Of a DNA stretch of 64,000 bases, positions 34,510 to 43,550 are shown one piece after another; the stretch's first letter is position 1; the number at the start of each line of letters is the position of its first letter. The DNA is from Nocardioides litoris (GTDB taxonomy: Bacteria > Actinomycetota > Actinomycetes > Propionibacteriales > Nocardioidaceae). The stretch lies in contig NZ_VDMR01000002.1 of NCBI RefSeq assembly GCF_006346315.1, positions 744,001 through 808,000 on the forward strand, written 5' to 3'. The notes below the pieces were generated by a model, which saw only the letters and a program-made list of their open reading frames with translations, was not told the origin of the DNA and did no database searches. The position numbers were made by a program, and so were the translations under genes.

Positions 34510-34953
34510 GTGGACGAGCTCGGGGCGGAGGTCCTGGAGGCGTTGCGCGGCTACGTGGTGGCCTACCAGGACTCCTCGCGCGACCTCGCCCACCACATGG
34601 GGCTGCCGGTGCCCGACGGCGTCGGCCTGGGTGAGGTCCTGTACGCCGAGCAGCGGGGGGCGCCCCTGTCGCCCACCGCGTTGAGCCACCGCATCGCGCT
34701 GACCTCCGGCGCGACCAACGCCCTGGTCAACCGGCTCGAGACCCGCGGTCTCGTCACGAGGTCACGCGAGCACGAGGACCGGCGCATCGTCAGCCTGAGG
34801 GCGACCGCAGTGGCCCGGTCGCGGGCCGAGCAGTTCTTCGGGCCGTCGCGGGCCCACCTGGCGCAGACCCTGGACGGGTACGAGCGCGACCGCCTCGTCA
34901 TCGTGCGAGACGCGCTCCGCGAGCTGGCCGCGGTGCTGCCCCGGGCCCGCTGA
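34510..34953 (+). CDS. MarR-family transcriptional regulator
   Basis: This 147-residue regulator has a winged helix: PLSPTALSHRIALTSGATNALVNRLETRGLV, then the wing with the basic tip SREHEDRRIVSLRAT. Helices on either side would dimerise. It is co-transcribed with the monooxygenase gene (17 nt gap), an arrangement typical of a substrate-responsive repressor. The GTG start follows GAGGAGAG. It converges with the HxlR gene. Confidence 0.88.
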   Translation: MDELGAEVLEALRGYVVAYQDSSRDLAHHMGLPVPDGVGLGEVLYAEQRGAPLSPTALSHRIALTSGATNALVNRLETRGLVTRSREHEDRRIVSLRATAVARSRAEQFFGPSRAHLAQTLDGYERDRLVIVRDALRELAAVLPRAR

Positions 34954-34979
34954 GGCGCACCGACGAGGTCGCTCGCTGG

Positions 34980-35372
34980 TCATCGACCGGCCTCAGGTCC
35001 CGGCGCGGACGACGCGGGCTCGGCGTCGTACCGGGTGCGCGCCTGCTCGATCTCGTCGCCGTGCTCGACGGTCCACCGGAGGACGGCGTCGACGGGATCG
35101 CGCAGGGTCTTGCCCAGCGGAGTGATGTGGTAGCGGACGGCGACCGGTCGGACGTCGACGACCTCTCGGTCGACGATGCCGTTGCGCTCGAGCCGGCGCA
35201 GGGTCGCGGTCAGCGACTTCTGGGTGACCGGGACGAGGCGACGCAGCTCGTTGAAGCGGCGCGGGGCCTCGCACAGCTCCTCGAGCACCAGCACCGACCA
35301 CTTGTCCAGCACCTGGGCCAGCACCTCCCGGTGGTCGGCGGTGAGGACGAGGCGCTGCGAGGTGTCGGGCAC
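34980..35372 (-). CDS. HxlR-family transcriptional regulator
   Basis: This 130-residue winged-helix protein fits HxlR: VLDKWSVLVLEELCEAPRRFNEL, VTQKSLTATLRRLERNGIV and a wing VRYHITPLGKTL. The usual HxlR N-terminal cysteine is not present, so thiol sensing of the YodB type is unlikely. The start is GTG at 35372. It is divergent from a RidA gene, with a 6-1-6 palindrome in the gap, so RidA is the probable target. Confidence 0.9.
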   Translation of the reverse strand: MPDTSQRLVLTADHREVLAQVLDKWSVLVLEELCEAPRRFNELRRLVPVTQKSLTATLRRLERNGIVDREVVDVRPVAVRYHITPLGKTLRDPVDAVLRWTVEHGDEIEQARTRYDAEPASSAPGPEAGR

Positions 35373-35401
35373 GACACCTAGGCTAGTTGAAGTGCCCTCC
35401 G

Positions 35402-35414
35402 GCTACCAGGTAGC
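35402..35414. promoter_or_regulatory. Probable HxlR operator (6-1-6 palindrome)
   Basis: GCTACC-A-GGTAGC is a perfect inverted repeat 29 bp from the HxlR start and 43 bp before the RidA start. Binding by the adjacent regulator is inferred. Confidence 0.6.
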
Positions 35415-35457
35415 AATGAGATACCACTCCCGCACGACCGACACCGGAGGCACCACC

Positions 35458-35865
35458 ATGACCGTCCAGCTCCTCGACCCTCACGGGATGCTCGAGCAGG
35501 AGGCGTACCACCACGTCGCCGTCGCCCGCGGCACCACGTTCGTCACCGTCGCCGGCCAGGTGGGCTGGCGGGCCGGCGCGCAGCTGGATCCCGACGACCT
35601 CCCCGGCCAGGTCGGACAGGCGTTGCGCAACGCGGCCACCGGACTCGCGGCCGCCGGGGCGACGTACGCCGACGTGGTCCGCCTGACCTTCTACGTCACC
35701 CGGTGGTCGACCGACGACCTGGCTGGGTTCATGAGCGGCGTCGAGTCGGTGGCGGAGGAGCTCGCGATCCCCGCGCCGATGCCCCCGGCCTCCCTCATCG
35801 GGGTCGAGGCGCTCTACGACCCCGACGCCCGCGTGGAGGTCGAGGTCACCGCCGTCCTGGCGTGA
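35458..35865 (+). CDS. RidA/YjgF-family protein
   Basis: This 135-residue protein is a RidA-type trimeric enamine/imine deaminase: GTTFVTVAGQVGWRAG, QVGQALRNAATGLAAAGATYADVVRLTFYV, and PPASLIGVEALYDPDARVEVEVTAV. The arginine that binds the substrate carboxylate in classic RidA (in the NRP or GRxxR context) is not obvious here, so it may be a subfamily with another role. The divergent HxlR gene probably controls it. A second RidA gene, under a MarR regulator, is at 62256. Confidence 0.88.
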   Translation: MTVQLLDPHGMLEQEAYHHVAVARGTTFVTVAGQVGWRAGAQLDPDDLPGQVGQALRNAATGLAAAGATYADVVRLTFYVTRWSTDDLAGFMSGVESVAEELAIPAPMPPASLIGVEALYDPDARVEVEVTAVLA

Positions 35866-35940
35866 CCGAGGACTGACCACCCGGCGCCGCGAGCCTCGCT
35901 CCGCGGAGGGACGAGCCGGGGCGACCCCATTGCGGCCGCG

Positions 35941-36195
35941 ATGACGGATGCCGAGGACGACCTGGTCCCGACGCGGGCGGGCCTCGAGGACTACCTGCAC
36001 CTGCAGGCGGTCTCCGGCCTGGCCGCGAGGACGCCGGCGGAGGGGGTGGCGGCGTTTGCAGGGCAGCTGGTGCTGGAGCGTGGTCCGGTCCCCGGAGGCG
36101 GTCGGTCGCGATGGGCCGTGCTCGGCGACGGGGGCTGCTGCTTCCACGTCGGCGCGGCGCTGGGCGTGCTGCTCCAGGTCGAGGGTCGCGGTCCC
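35941..36195 (+). pseudogene. GNAT acetyltransferase N-terminal relic
   Basis: ATG 35941 opens MTDAEDDLVP, DYLHLQAVSGL, then AVLGDGGCCFHV, matching the GNAT relic at 15980 along its first 60 residues. After that the motif-A region is scrambled and the frame runs into the next gene's leader with no acetyl-CoA site. It is a truncated gene. Confidence 0.65.
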
Positions 36196-36303
36196 AGCAG
36201 ATCGGGTTGGACCCATCGACCCGGGTGCGCGAGACCGGCGGCACGGTCGGTCGTCACATCGGATCTCGACATTTGTCACGGGCCTTCGTGTGACCATCGC
36301 CCG

Positions 36304-38511
36304 GTGAACGACAGGACTGTCGAGCCGACGCGACTGACCAAGGGCGGCAACGTCTCGCTCTCCGCGCTGGGAGCCGAGCTCGGCGGGCTCACCGTGTACC
36401 TCGACAGCCGAGGCCAGGGCGACGAGGTGATCGACGCCGACGTCAGCGTCCTGCTGCTCGCCGCGGACGGCAAGGTGCGCAGCAGCTCGGACTTCGTGTT
36501 CTACAACCAGCCGATCGCGCTCGGCGGGGCTGTGCACCTTCGGGACAAGCTGCGCCCCGAGCCAGGCACGGTCGAGGCGGGGGAGGGGTGGTCCTCCGAC
36601 GTGGTCACCCTCGAGCTCGACGACGTGCCTGACGAGGTCGACCGGATCGTGGTCTCGGCCAGTCTCGACGCCGGCGCGGGCGTGACTTTTGGGGATGTTG
36701 CGGCGATCAGGATGCGGGTCCAGCGCACGTCCGATGCGGTCGACCTCCTTGTCTTCGACATCACGGACGTCACCACTGAACTGGCCCTGCTGTTCGGTGA
36801 GTTCTACCGCCGCAACGGCGAATGGAAGGTCCGTGCGGTCGGCCAGGGGTACGCCGACGGTCTCGGTGCCTTGGTCTCGGCCCATGGCGTCGAGGTCGCC
36901 GCCGACGACAACGACGACAACAACGAGACCGACAGAGGTGATGGTGGTTCCGACGCGGGCGACGACGCCTCGACAGACGTCCAGACCGCGTCGGCTGATC
37001 GAGTCGATGTGACGGACGGGGTGAGCGCCGTCGACGCCGATGCCCCACCCAGTGACGCTGGCGGCGGCGGCGGCGGCGGTGAGGCGCAGGCGAGTGGGCC
37101 CGCGCTGGATGGTCGTGCCGGTCTGTCCACGAGTGAGAAGGGAGTGCCGGTCGAGAGGGACCTGGCCGCCGAGACCAGTTCCGGCGCGCCTGCCAGGCGC
37201 GGGGTCTCCGTCCGCCGGCCGACCCGGGCCCCTCGTCTCCCGGCGGACTGGGACGCCTCCATCCCCGCAGCCGACGGCAACGACTGGCAGCCCGCACGAC
37301 TGTTTCCCGTTGCCGGAATCGGCAGCGGGGAGGAGCAAGAACGCAGGGCCACATCGGCGTTGCTGGCGGTCATGGGCATGGTCCGCGAGTTCGGTGCCGC
37401 GCTGACGTCGAAGTGCGGCGCGCCCCGCGGCGCGCTCACGACGTTCATCGAGGTGCCGTTCGCCCAGGACGAAGAGGCGTACCGACCGGACGGCGTCCTG
37501 CGGGTCACCCGTGGTCAGAAGGAGTGGACCGCGCTGGTGGAGGTCAAGACGTCGAACGGCAAGCTCGACGCCACCCAGATCGACCGATACGTCGAGATTG
37601 CCCGGACCAAGGGATTCGACGCCGTCATCACCATCAGCAACGAGCTCGCCGGCGGCGATGCCGACCATCCCGTGGCCATCGACCGCCGCAAGCTCCGCAA
37701 GGTCGCCCTGCACCACCTCTCCTGGGACCAGATTCGCGCCGGGGCCGTGCTCACCGCTCGCCACCGTGGGGTGTCCGACCCGACGCAGGGCGCGGTGCTG
37801 GAGGAATTCATCCGGTACATGGCGCACGCGCGCTCCGGGATGGGTGGCCTCGGTGACATGGGGCCGAGCTGGGTCAAGGTGCGCGACGCGGTGAAGGCGA
37901 AGACCGCACGCGCATCGGACAAGGCCACCGGTGAGGTCAGCGCCCGGTTCGATGAGCTGGTCCAGCACCTCGGCCATCACTTGTCGGGCCTGCTCGGGGT
38001 GGAGGTGCAGGCGCTCTCGCCCCGTGAGACCCCCGACCACGCGAGCCGTCGCCAGCAGCTCGCCGATTCCGGCTTGCTCTTCGGTCGTCTCAAGGTCCCG
38101 GACGCGGTCGACGTCGTGGTGGTCGGCGCCGACCTGCGAGCCGACCGCGCCAGCGCGTCCATCACGGTGCCCGCGCCACGCGGTGAGACCCGAGCCCTGA
38201 CCCGGGTCAACTGGCTGCTGCGCCAGCTGCCCGAGCACGCCAAGGACTCGATCCGGATCGAGGCCCACCTTGCGGGCCCGCGGTCGACGTCAACGGCGGC
38301 CCTGCTGGGCAAAGCACGTCAGGACCCGGCCTGTCTGCTGCCGGAAGACCAGCGCGAGATCCGGTCATTCACCGTCTCCATGGACGTGCCGCTCGGCTCG
38401 AAGCGAGCCGTAGGCACCGGCACGCTGATCGGGTCGGTGAAGACTGTCTGCACGACGTTCTACGCCGACGTCGTGCAGCACTTGCGGCCGTGGACCGACA
38501 CCAAGAAGTAG
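36304..38511 (+). CDS. TerD domain fused to a PD-(D/E)xK nuclease-like domain
   Basis: From GTG 36304 the protein has 735 residues. Residues 1-195 are a TerD domain (LTKGGNVSL at 11-19, DADVSVLLLAADGKV, SSDFVFYNQP, a calcium-binding family of tellurite and stress resistance). Residues about 198-335 are a low-complexity acidic and Gly-rich linker. From about 340 a restriction-endonuclease-like fold follows: RPDGVLRV (Asp396), then WTALVEVKT (Glu413, Lys415), the PD-(D/E)xK triad with an upstream helix ending in TFIEVPF (Glu383). The C-terminal about 300 residues are unassigned but well folded. No partner genes (TerB, TerC, TerZ) are adjacent. Probably a stress-triggered nucleic-acid enzyme; defence is possible. 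Confidence 0.85.
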   Translation: MNDRTVEPTRLTKGGNVSLSALGAELGGLTVYLDSRGQGDEVIDADVSVLLLAADGKVRSSSDFVFYNQPIALGGAVHLRDKLRPEPGTVEAGEGWSSDVVTLELDDVPDEVDRIVVSASLDAGAGVTFGDVAAIRMRVQRTSDAVDLLVFDITDVTTELALLFGEFYRRNGEWKVRAVGQGYADGLGALVSAHGVEVAADDNDDNNETDRGDGGSDAGDDASTDVQTASADRVDVTDGVSAVDADAPPSDAGGGGGGGEAQASGPALDGRAGLSTSEKGVPVERDLAAETSSGAPARRGVSVRRPTRAPRLPADWDASIPAADGNDWQPARLFPVAGIGSGEEQERRATSALLAVMGMVREFGAALTSKCGAPRGALTTFIEVPFAQDEEAYRPDGVLRVTRGQKEWTALVEVKTSNGKLDATQIDRYVEIARTKGFDAVITISNELAGGDADHPVAIDRRKLRKVALHHLSWDQIRAGAVLTARHRGVSDPTQGAVLEEFIRYMAHARSGMGGLGDMGPSWVKVRDAVKAKTARASDKATGEVSARFDELVQHLGHHLSGLLGVEVQALSPRETPDHASRRQQLADSGLLFGRLKVPDAVDVVVVGADLRADRASASITVPAPRGETRALTRVNWLLRQLPEHAKDSIRIEAHLAGPRSTSTAALLGKARQDPACLLPEDQREIRSFTVSMDVPLGSKRAVGTGTLIGSVKTVCTTFYADVVQHLRPWTDTKK

Positions 38512-38860
38512 CCGCCTGCCGCGCCGCGGCCCGTCTCGGTGCGACGTTCCGGGGCGCGCCGCGGTTTGACTCCGCTGGTCGTCCAGCTTGAGTTCGGCGC
38601 GGCTTGTCGAAGGAGACGGTGCGCGGCTGGTGACGGTCGATGCCAACAGTCGGACTCGCAACCAGCCCCTGACCCTGGGATACGGCGGGGGAGGGGCGAC
38701 CTTGGGTGTCACCCGTGCCTCGCGGGTGCTTGTCGCGTCCCCGCCTGTCCGCCCCGCGACCGGTCCCCGGCGACCGGTGCGCGGAGGGCGAGGACCACAA
38801 CGGGGTGCTCGTGGGCGCAGCGCCGCAGCCTGGGATGGACTACCGGCGGCCCGACGTGTC
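38512..38860. other. Intergenic region without a recognised gene
   Basis: These 349 bases separate two oppositely oriented genes. A weak hairpin (CACCCGTGCCTCGCGGGTG at about 38710-38728) could end transcription. No conserved frame is seen on either strand. Confidence 0.45.
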
Positions 38861-39421
38861 CTACCGGTGGCCGCCGAGCGCGGCGGGCAGGCGGCCGACC
38901 AGCTGCTGGCCGGGACGCTGCTGCTCGCCCTGCTGAGCGCCCATGACGACCAGGATCCCGGTCAGGGCCGGGATCGCCCACTGGGTCACCTTGAGGTTGC
39001 GCTGGGCGGTGGCGAGCGCGGTCGAGGCCTCGGCGGACGGCTCGGTCGCCCCCTCGGCGCCCTCGTCCTGGTGCGCCTCGACGACCTTGCCGAGCACGCC
39101 GCTGTAGGCGGTGAGCCCGGCAGCCACGACCGTCAAGGCGCCCTTGGTCCAGGTGTTCAGAGCGGCCCCGCCGTGCTGCTGGACCCGGCGGCGGTTGGCC
39201 ACGATGAGGCCGGCGCCGCCGATGCCGTGCGCCGCGATGGCCCCGGCCTGGAACGGCGCCCAGCTCTTCCACCCGAGGGCGGACAGCCGGGTGCGCTCTG
39301 CCGGGTCGTGGGCCTGGCCGGCGGCGTGGTTGAGCCCGGTGGCGCCCATGAGGGACCCTCCGAACCAGGCGGCCAGGCCGGCGTCGTGCAGGCTGCGGAT
39401 GACGGTGCTGCGGTCGGACAT
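38861..39421 (-). CDS. Hypothetical membrane-associated protein
   Basis: This 186-residue protein has hydrophobic stretches GLAAWFGGSLMGATGL, PFQAGAIAAHGIGGAGLIVA, ALTVVAAGLTAYSGVLGKV and WAIPALTGILVVMGA, so three or four membrane helices, with an acidic loop (HQDEGAEGATEPSAEA). ATG 39421 (MSDRSTVIRSLHDAGL) is chosen over an upstream extension that is low-complexity. It lies 28 nt after a small proline-rich gene on the same strand. Family not recognised. Confidence 0.8.
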   Translation of the reverse strand: MSDRSTVIRSLHDAGLAAWFGGSLMGATGLNHAAGQAHDPAERTRLSALGWKSWAPFQAGAIAAHGIGGAGLIVANRRRVQQHGGAALNTWTKGALTVVAAGLTAYSGVLGKVVEAHQDEGAEGATEPSAEASTALATAQRNLKVTQWAIPALTGILVVMGAQQGEQQRPGQQLVGRLPAALGGHR

Positions 39422-39449
39422 GGGGGTCTCCCTCGGTGGTGCGGTGGTC

Positions 39450-39644
39450 TCAGGCGGGCACACGACGCCGCGCCCGCAGCGAGCCCGACGGGTTGTCGGG
39501 CGGCGGGTCGTGGGGGTCGTCGGCACCGGGGTTGCTGGGCACGGGCTCGGGCGGCGTTCCGCTCGGCTGGCCCTCCCCAGGCCATCGGCTGCCAACGGGC
39601 GCCGGCGGCGCGAACGAGGCGGGTGGGACGGATCGGGGTGTCAT
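39450..39644 (-). CDS. Small proline-rich protein
   Basis: This is a 64-residue Pro/Gly-rich protein (PPASFAPPAPVGSRWPGEG, then DDPHDPPPDNPSG). GGAGG lies about 8 nt before ATG 39644. It sits upstream of the membrane protein gene with a 28-nt gap, so probably co-transcribed. It is likely unstructured. It is not recognised, and could be an untranslated leader, but the ribosome site argues for a gene. Confidence 0.5.
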   Translation of the reverse strand: MTPRSVPPASFAPPAPVGSRWPGEGQPSGTPPEPVPSNPGADDPHDPPPDNPSGSLRARRRVPA

Positions 39645-39931
39645 CGAGGACCTCCACGGCGTGCGAGCGTGCGCGGGGTCGTCGGGGTCCGGGACGACGG
39701 GTTCTCCTCGACAGTAGGCGCCCCGTGGGACCCGCGCCAGGCGGGGGCGGGTGAGGCCGAGCCACCCTGGTCGGCGGCGCTCGGCGCGCGCGTCCGACGC
39801 GCCACCCCGGACCCGACCGTCGGCGCGCTCGACGTACGGTGGACGTGGCCGGCCGGGCCCGGGGCACCGCCCGGTTCCTCGCCCGAGGCCAGGAGGCCGG
39901 AGAGGCCGAGGTGCCCGAGGAGGGGAGTGCC

Positions 39932-40384
39932 GTGACGACACCGCCGCGTCCGACCCGCCCCGGGCGCGACCGCGACGCGCGGGGCCGTGCGGAGCAGGCC
40001 CGCCCGCGTGACGCGCTCGGCCGACCACTGCCCTACGGCTCGCCCGGCGTCGCGCCGATCGACGAGACGCCGCGGTCGCCGGACGACACCCTCGCCTACG
40101 CCCGCGAGCTCCTCGACGTCGGTCGCGCGTTCGCGGCGCACGAGGCGCTCGAGGTGCGGTGGAAGTCCTGCCCCGACTCCGAGCGCGAGCTGTGGCAGGG
40201 CCTGGCCCAGCTGTGCGTGGCCCTGACCCACCACGAGCGCGGCAACGCCGTCGGCGCCCGGCGGCTGACCGACCGCGCCGCCGGCCACCTGGTGTCGTAC
40301 GCCGCCCGGGGCGGCCCGACGTACGGCGTCGCCCTCGACGACGCGGTGGCGTGCGTGCGCCGGCGGGTCGGCGACCTCGGCTGA
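39932..40384 (+). CDS. DUF309 domain protein, copy 1
   Basis: This 150-residue protein contains the DUF309 core: YARELLDVGRAFAAHEALEVRWKSC, LWQGLAQLCVALTHHERGNAVGA, a small helical domain with a conserved His-Glu pair (AHEALE) facing a His in the second helix. The N-terminal about 50 residues are Arg/Pro-rich. GTG 39932 has GAGGAGGG upstream. It is a close paralogue of 49377. Function unknown. Confidence 0.88.
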   Translation: MTTPPRPTRPGRDRDARGRAEQARPRDALGRPLPYGSPGVAPIDETPRSPDDTLAYARELLDVGRAFAAHEALEVRWKSCPDSERELWQGLAQLCVALTHHERGNAVGARRLTDRAAGHLVSYAARGGPTYGVALDDAVACVRRRVGDLG

Positions 40385-40497
40385 GCTGCCCCGAACCCGG
40401 CCGGCGTCGTGGTGCGCAGGAGGCTGGTGGACCGGTAACCTCTCTCCAGCCACGTCGTCCCGGACCCCGATGACTGCCGCTACCGGTGGGGGGACCT

Positions 40498-40926
40498 GTG
40501 CGACCGAACGAGCCACGAGCCGAGCGGGTCTCCTTCGTGTGCACCCCCGAGTCGCTGGTCCTGCTCGAACCGCTGCGGACCATGCGCGGGACCGACCGGT
40601 CCCTGGTCGGCTCCTGGTTGGAGCACCACGGGATCGATGCCACGAGCCTCGCGCCGGGTTCGGCCGTCCAGTGCGACCGGGCCCGCTACCTGCTGCGGTG
40701 GGTCGCGCTCGACGGCTCCGGAGCGGAGGTGCGTCGGTTGCGGCACCACTTCGCCGACGACGGGCTGGTGTGGCCGCGGCCGTTCCCGGAGGCCATGCTG
40801 ACGCCCGGTGCCTTCACCGACCCTGACGGCTACGTCCTCGCGCCGGGGCTCCCGGTGCCTGGGCCCCCCGAGCCAGGGTCGGAGGTGGCCGGTGCATCCG
40901 GGCCACGCTGCCCCTCCGACGTCTAG
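40498..40926 (+). CDS. Hypothetical protein
   Basis: This is a 142-residue soluble protein (GTG 40498 with GGTGGGGGG upstream; an in-frame start at 40486 is possible). It has an alpha/beta mix: VSFVCTPESLVLLEPLRTM, DRARYLLRWVALDG and PFPEAMLTPGAFTDPDGY, ending in a Pro/Gly-rich tail. No family is recognised. It stands alone before the glycosyltransferase gene. Confidence 0.65.
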   Translation: MRPNEPRAERVSFVCTPESLVLLEPLRTMRGTDRSLVGSWLEHHGIDATSLAPGSAVQCDRARYLLRWVALDGSGAEVRRLRHHFADDGLVWPRPFPEAMLTPGAFTDPDGYVLAPGLPVPGPPEPGSEVAGASGPRCPSDV

Positions 40927-41100
40927 CAGCGCCTGGCGGGCCGCGGCCTCGGCTACCCTGGCCCAAGACTGCGAGTGTCGGACGGCCTGCCGTGTTCCAC
41001 GGCCCCTCGTCCCGACGCGGGCAGCGACCTGAGGCGGCACCCCCGTGACCGATCGACAGCGTCCCCTCCACCACGTGCTCGGTCCTCGTGGGGGATCGCG

Positions 41101-42243
41101 GTGATCTCCTTCGTCTGGGACGCCCACACCCGCCTGCCCGCCGGCACCGGCGGCTCGGAGAACTACACCGTGGGCCAGGTGCGCGAGCTCGGCCGACGCG
41201 GCATCGCGGCCCAGGTCGTGACGATCGGGGTCGGGGACGACGACGGTCGCGAGGACTTCCCCGACGTGCCGTTCGTCTCCCTGGACCGGCTGGCCGACGT
41301 CGGCGACCTCGACACCACCGTCGTCTTCGTCTGCGAGGCGCCCTTCGTGGCGACGCGCCGCCCGTCGTACCAGATGCTGCACGTCCCGCCCCCGCTGCGT
41401 CCCGAGCGGCGAGCCGGGGTGCTCGCGGGGATGCGCGACCGCGTCCCGATCGCGACCAGCCGGTACGCCGCCGCCCTGTGGGCGCGCTACCTCGACGTGG
41501 ACCTCGCGACCGTGCACGTCGTCCACCCCTTCGCGGAGCGGGCGTTCGGCGAGGTGCGCCGCACGAGGCCGCGCGACGGCCGCCGCCGGGTGCTCTACGC
41601 CGGCCGCCTGAGCCCGGAGAAGGGCATCTACACCTTCTTGTCGATGCTGCACTCCGACCTCGTGGCCGACGACCCGTCCCTGTCCTTCACGGTGACCACC
41701 GCCGGGGCCGACAAGCCCCAGGGGCAGGAGATCGAGGCCATGGTGCGGGTGCACCCGCGCATCGACCTGGTCCCGGCGCGGGTGACGTCCGAGGCGATGG
41801 CCGCGCTCGTCGCCGACCACGAGGTCGTCGTGATGCCGTCCAACGGCCAGTACTGGCACGAGACCTTCGGGATCGTCTCGATCGAGGCGCAGCACGCCGG
41901 TGCGCGCGTCGTCGCCTCCGACGACGGGGGCCTGCCCGAGACGCAGTGCGGCGGGCTCCACCTGGTCGCCGCGGACGACGCCGAGGCCCTGGCCCGCGGC
42001 ATCGTCGACGCGCTCTCCCTGCCTCCGGTCTCCCCGGTCGAGCGGGCCGCGGCGGCGACGAGCTTCACGGTCGGTCAGTCCGTCGACGCCCTCCTCGGGG
42101 CACTCGCGGCACCCCAGCCGGCGACCCCGTTCCGGGTGGTCCGCGACCTGGAGCGGCTGCTGCGGCTGCCCACCGCCGAGGTGCCCGCCCGGCGGCTCGG
42201 GGCCGAGGCCTCGGAGCGACCGACCGAGGGGATCGGTCGGTGA
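41101..42243 (+). CDS. GT4-family glycosyltransferase
   Basis: This 380-residue GT-B enzyme has an N-terminal acceptor domain with GTGGSENYTVGQVREL, and a C-terminal donor domain: RVLYAGRLSPEKGIYTFL, then HETFGIVSIEAQHAGARVV, the EX7E-type nucleotide-sugar site, and DDGGLPET. It transfers a sugar from an NDP- or GDP-donor; the acceptor is unknown. GTG 41101 starts at the first beta strand (VISFVWD). It is coupled to the hypothetical gene at 42240 by a GTGA overlap. Confidence 0.9.
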   Translation: MISFVWDAHTRLPAGTGGSENYTVGQVRELGRRGIAAQVVTIGVGDDDGREDFPDVPFVSLDRLADVGDLDTTVVFVCEAPFVATRRPSYQMLHVPPPLRPERRAGVLAGMRDRVPIATSRYAAALWARYLDVDLATVHVVHPFAERAFGEVRRTRPRDGRRRVLYAGRLSPEKGIYTFLSMLHSDLVADDPSLSFTVTTAGADKPQGQEIEAMVRVHPRIDLVPARVTSEAMAALVADHEVVVMPSNGQYWHETFGIVSIEAQHAGARVVASDDGGLPETQCGGLHLVAADDAEALARGIVDALSLPPVSPVERAAAATSFTVGQSVDALLGALAAPQPATPFRVVRDLERLLRLPTAEVPARRLGAEASERPTEGIGR

Positions 42244-42731
42244 GCGCCCCGGCCGTGCCCGGGCGCACCTTCACCGACACCGACCTGGACTACGTCCGGT
42301 GTGCCCTGCGGGAGTCGCTGGACTCGCGCCGGGCCCACGTCGTCGTCGAGGCGACGGCGTACGCACCCGGCCTGCGCGAGGCGGCCCACCGGGTGCGGAC
42401 GGCCTCCGAGGTCGACGCCGATCGCACCCTCGCCCTGCTCGAGGCGTGGGGGGAGCGTTGGGCCGCACCGGCCGGCCGACCGAGCCTGGCGGAGGGCCTG
42501 CTCGGGGTCCTCGCTGCCGCCCCGGCGACCCGCCCCGGCCGCGAGCAGGACCGGCGCCTGGTGGTCGCGCTGACGGCGTACGTCGAGGCCGTCGTCCGGC
42601 ACGACCGCGCACAGATGGTCGCCGGTCGCGACCCGGCGGCGCGTGGTCTGGCCGAGGACCACCTCCAGGCCGCCGCCCGCTACCTCCGCGCCCTCCGCGA
42701 CCTCCGGGTGGTGGGGGAGCTCGACCGCTGA
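42240..42731 (+). CDS. Hypothetical protein coupled to the glycosyltransferase
   Basis: This 163-residue helical protein (GTG 42240 overlapping the previous stop) has TFTDTDLDYVRCALRESLDS and long helical stretches such as EDHLQAAARYLRALRDLRVV. No family is recognised. The translational coupling suggests it aids the glycosyltransferase. It converges with the HAD gene 23 nt away. Confidence 0.7.
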   Translation: MSAPAVPGRTFTDTDLDYVRCALRESLDSRRAHVVVEATAYAPGLREAAHRVRTASEVDADRTLALLEAWGERWAAPAGRPSLAEGLLGVLAAAPATRPGREQDRRLVVALTAYVEAVVRHDRAQMVAGRDPAARGLAEDHLQAAARYLRALRDLRVVGELDR

Positions 42732-42754
42732 CTCGGGTGGGGCGGGCCGCGGCG

Positions 42755-43372
42755 TCAGGAGCGGCGCGGCCCGGCCGGTCCCAGGTCGGCCCGGGCCTGC
42801 GGAGCGCTCGCGAACCTCACCGCCGCCCAGCCTGCGGCCACAGCCGCGTCGACGTTGGCCTGCCGGTCGTCGATCAAGGTGAGGTCGCCGGCGCGAGCGG
42901 CGAGCGAGGCACGGACATGCTCGAACACCGCCGGGTCCGGCTTGGCGAGGCCCGTCCGGCAGGACAGGGAGACGTGGCCGAAGCACGAGACCCAGGGTCG
43001 CCGCACGACGTGCCGAGCGATCTCCTCGGGAATGTTCGACAGCAGCGCCAGCGACCACCCGTCCCGTGCCAGCTCCTCCACGAGGGCCACGGTCTCGGGA
43101 TCGTCCTCCGAGCACGTCAGCACGTCTGCCTCGACCAGCTCGCCCAGGGGCGGCTGCACGAGACCCAGCCGGTCGAACACCGCCGCCCAGTAGGTCGCGG
43201 CGGTGTGCGCGCCCGTGTCGTAGCCGGGCCGCTCGCTCCAGTACGCGTCCCAGAAGGTGGCGCTCCGGCCGGCAGCCAGGCGCTCGAGCGCCTGGGTTCC
43301 GGCGTCCCCCTGCTCGCGGAGCACGACGCCGAAGATGTCGAAGACGACCGTCTGGCCAGAGCGAGGAGTCAC
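42755..43372 (-). CDS. HAD-superfamily hydrolase
   Basis: This 205-residue HAD phosphatase is of the YihX/haloacid dehalogenase-like type. Motif I is VFDIFGVVL, in which the second aspartate of DxDGT-type sites is replaced (Ile-Phe), as in some HAD subgroups; motif II is LALLSNIP, motif III is the lysine in GLAKPDPAVF and motif IV is LTLIDDRQANV. It probably dephosphorylates a small metabolite. GTG 43372 is taken as the start; the longer in-frame extension to 43471 is poorly conserved in style. Confidence 0.85.
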   Translation of the reverse strand: MTPRSGQTVVFDIFGVVLREQGDAGTQALERLAAGRSATFWDAYWSERPGYDTGAHTAATYWAAVFDRLGLVQPPLGELVEADVLTCSEDDPETVALVEELARDGWSLALLSNIPEEIARHVVRRPWVSCFGHVSLSCRTGLAKPDPAVFEHVRASLAARAGDLTLIDDRQANVDAAVAAGWAAVRFASAPQARADLGPAGPRRS

Positions 43373-43550
43373 GCGGTCATCATCCGCCTGGTGTCCCCCG
43401 GGCGCCCGGCTGGCCACGGTCGTCGCGGTGGCGCCTCGCCGCGTGCGGCGCGACGGTGAGAGGCCGCTCATCGTCGGCTCACGGCGGCCTCACGCGGCCC
43501 CGACAGCTTGGTGGACGTCCACCCCGGTCGACCACGTTGGAGTCCCTGCC

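Noticed and set aside
35383..38268. 961-codon minus-strand open frame opposite the TerD-nuclease gene
   Set aside because: Its length is striking but it spans three real plus-strand features and has a biased, domain-free composition. It is a shadow frame.
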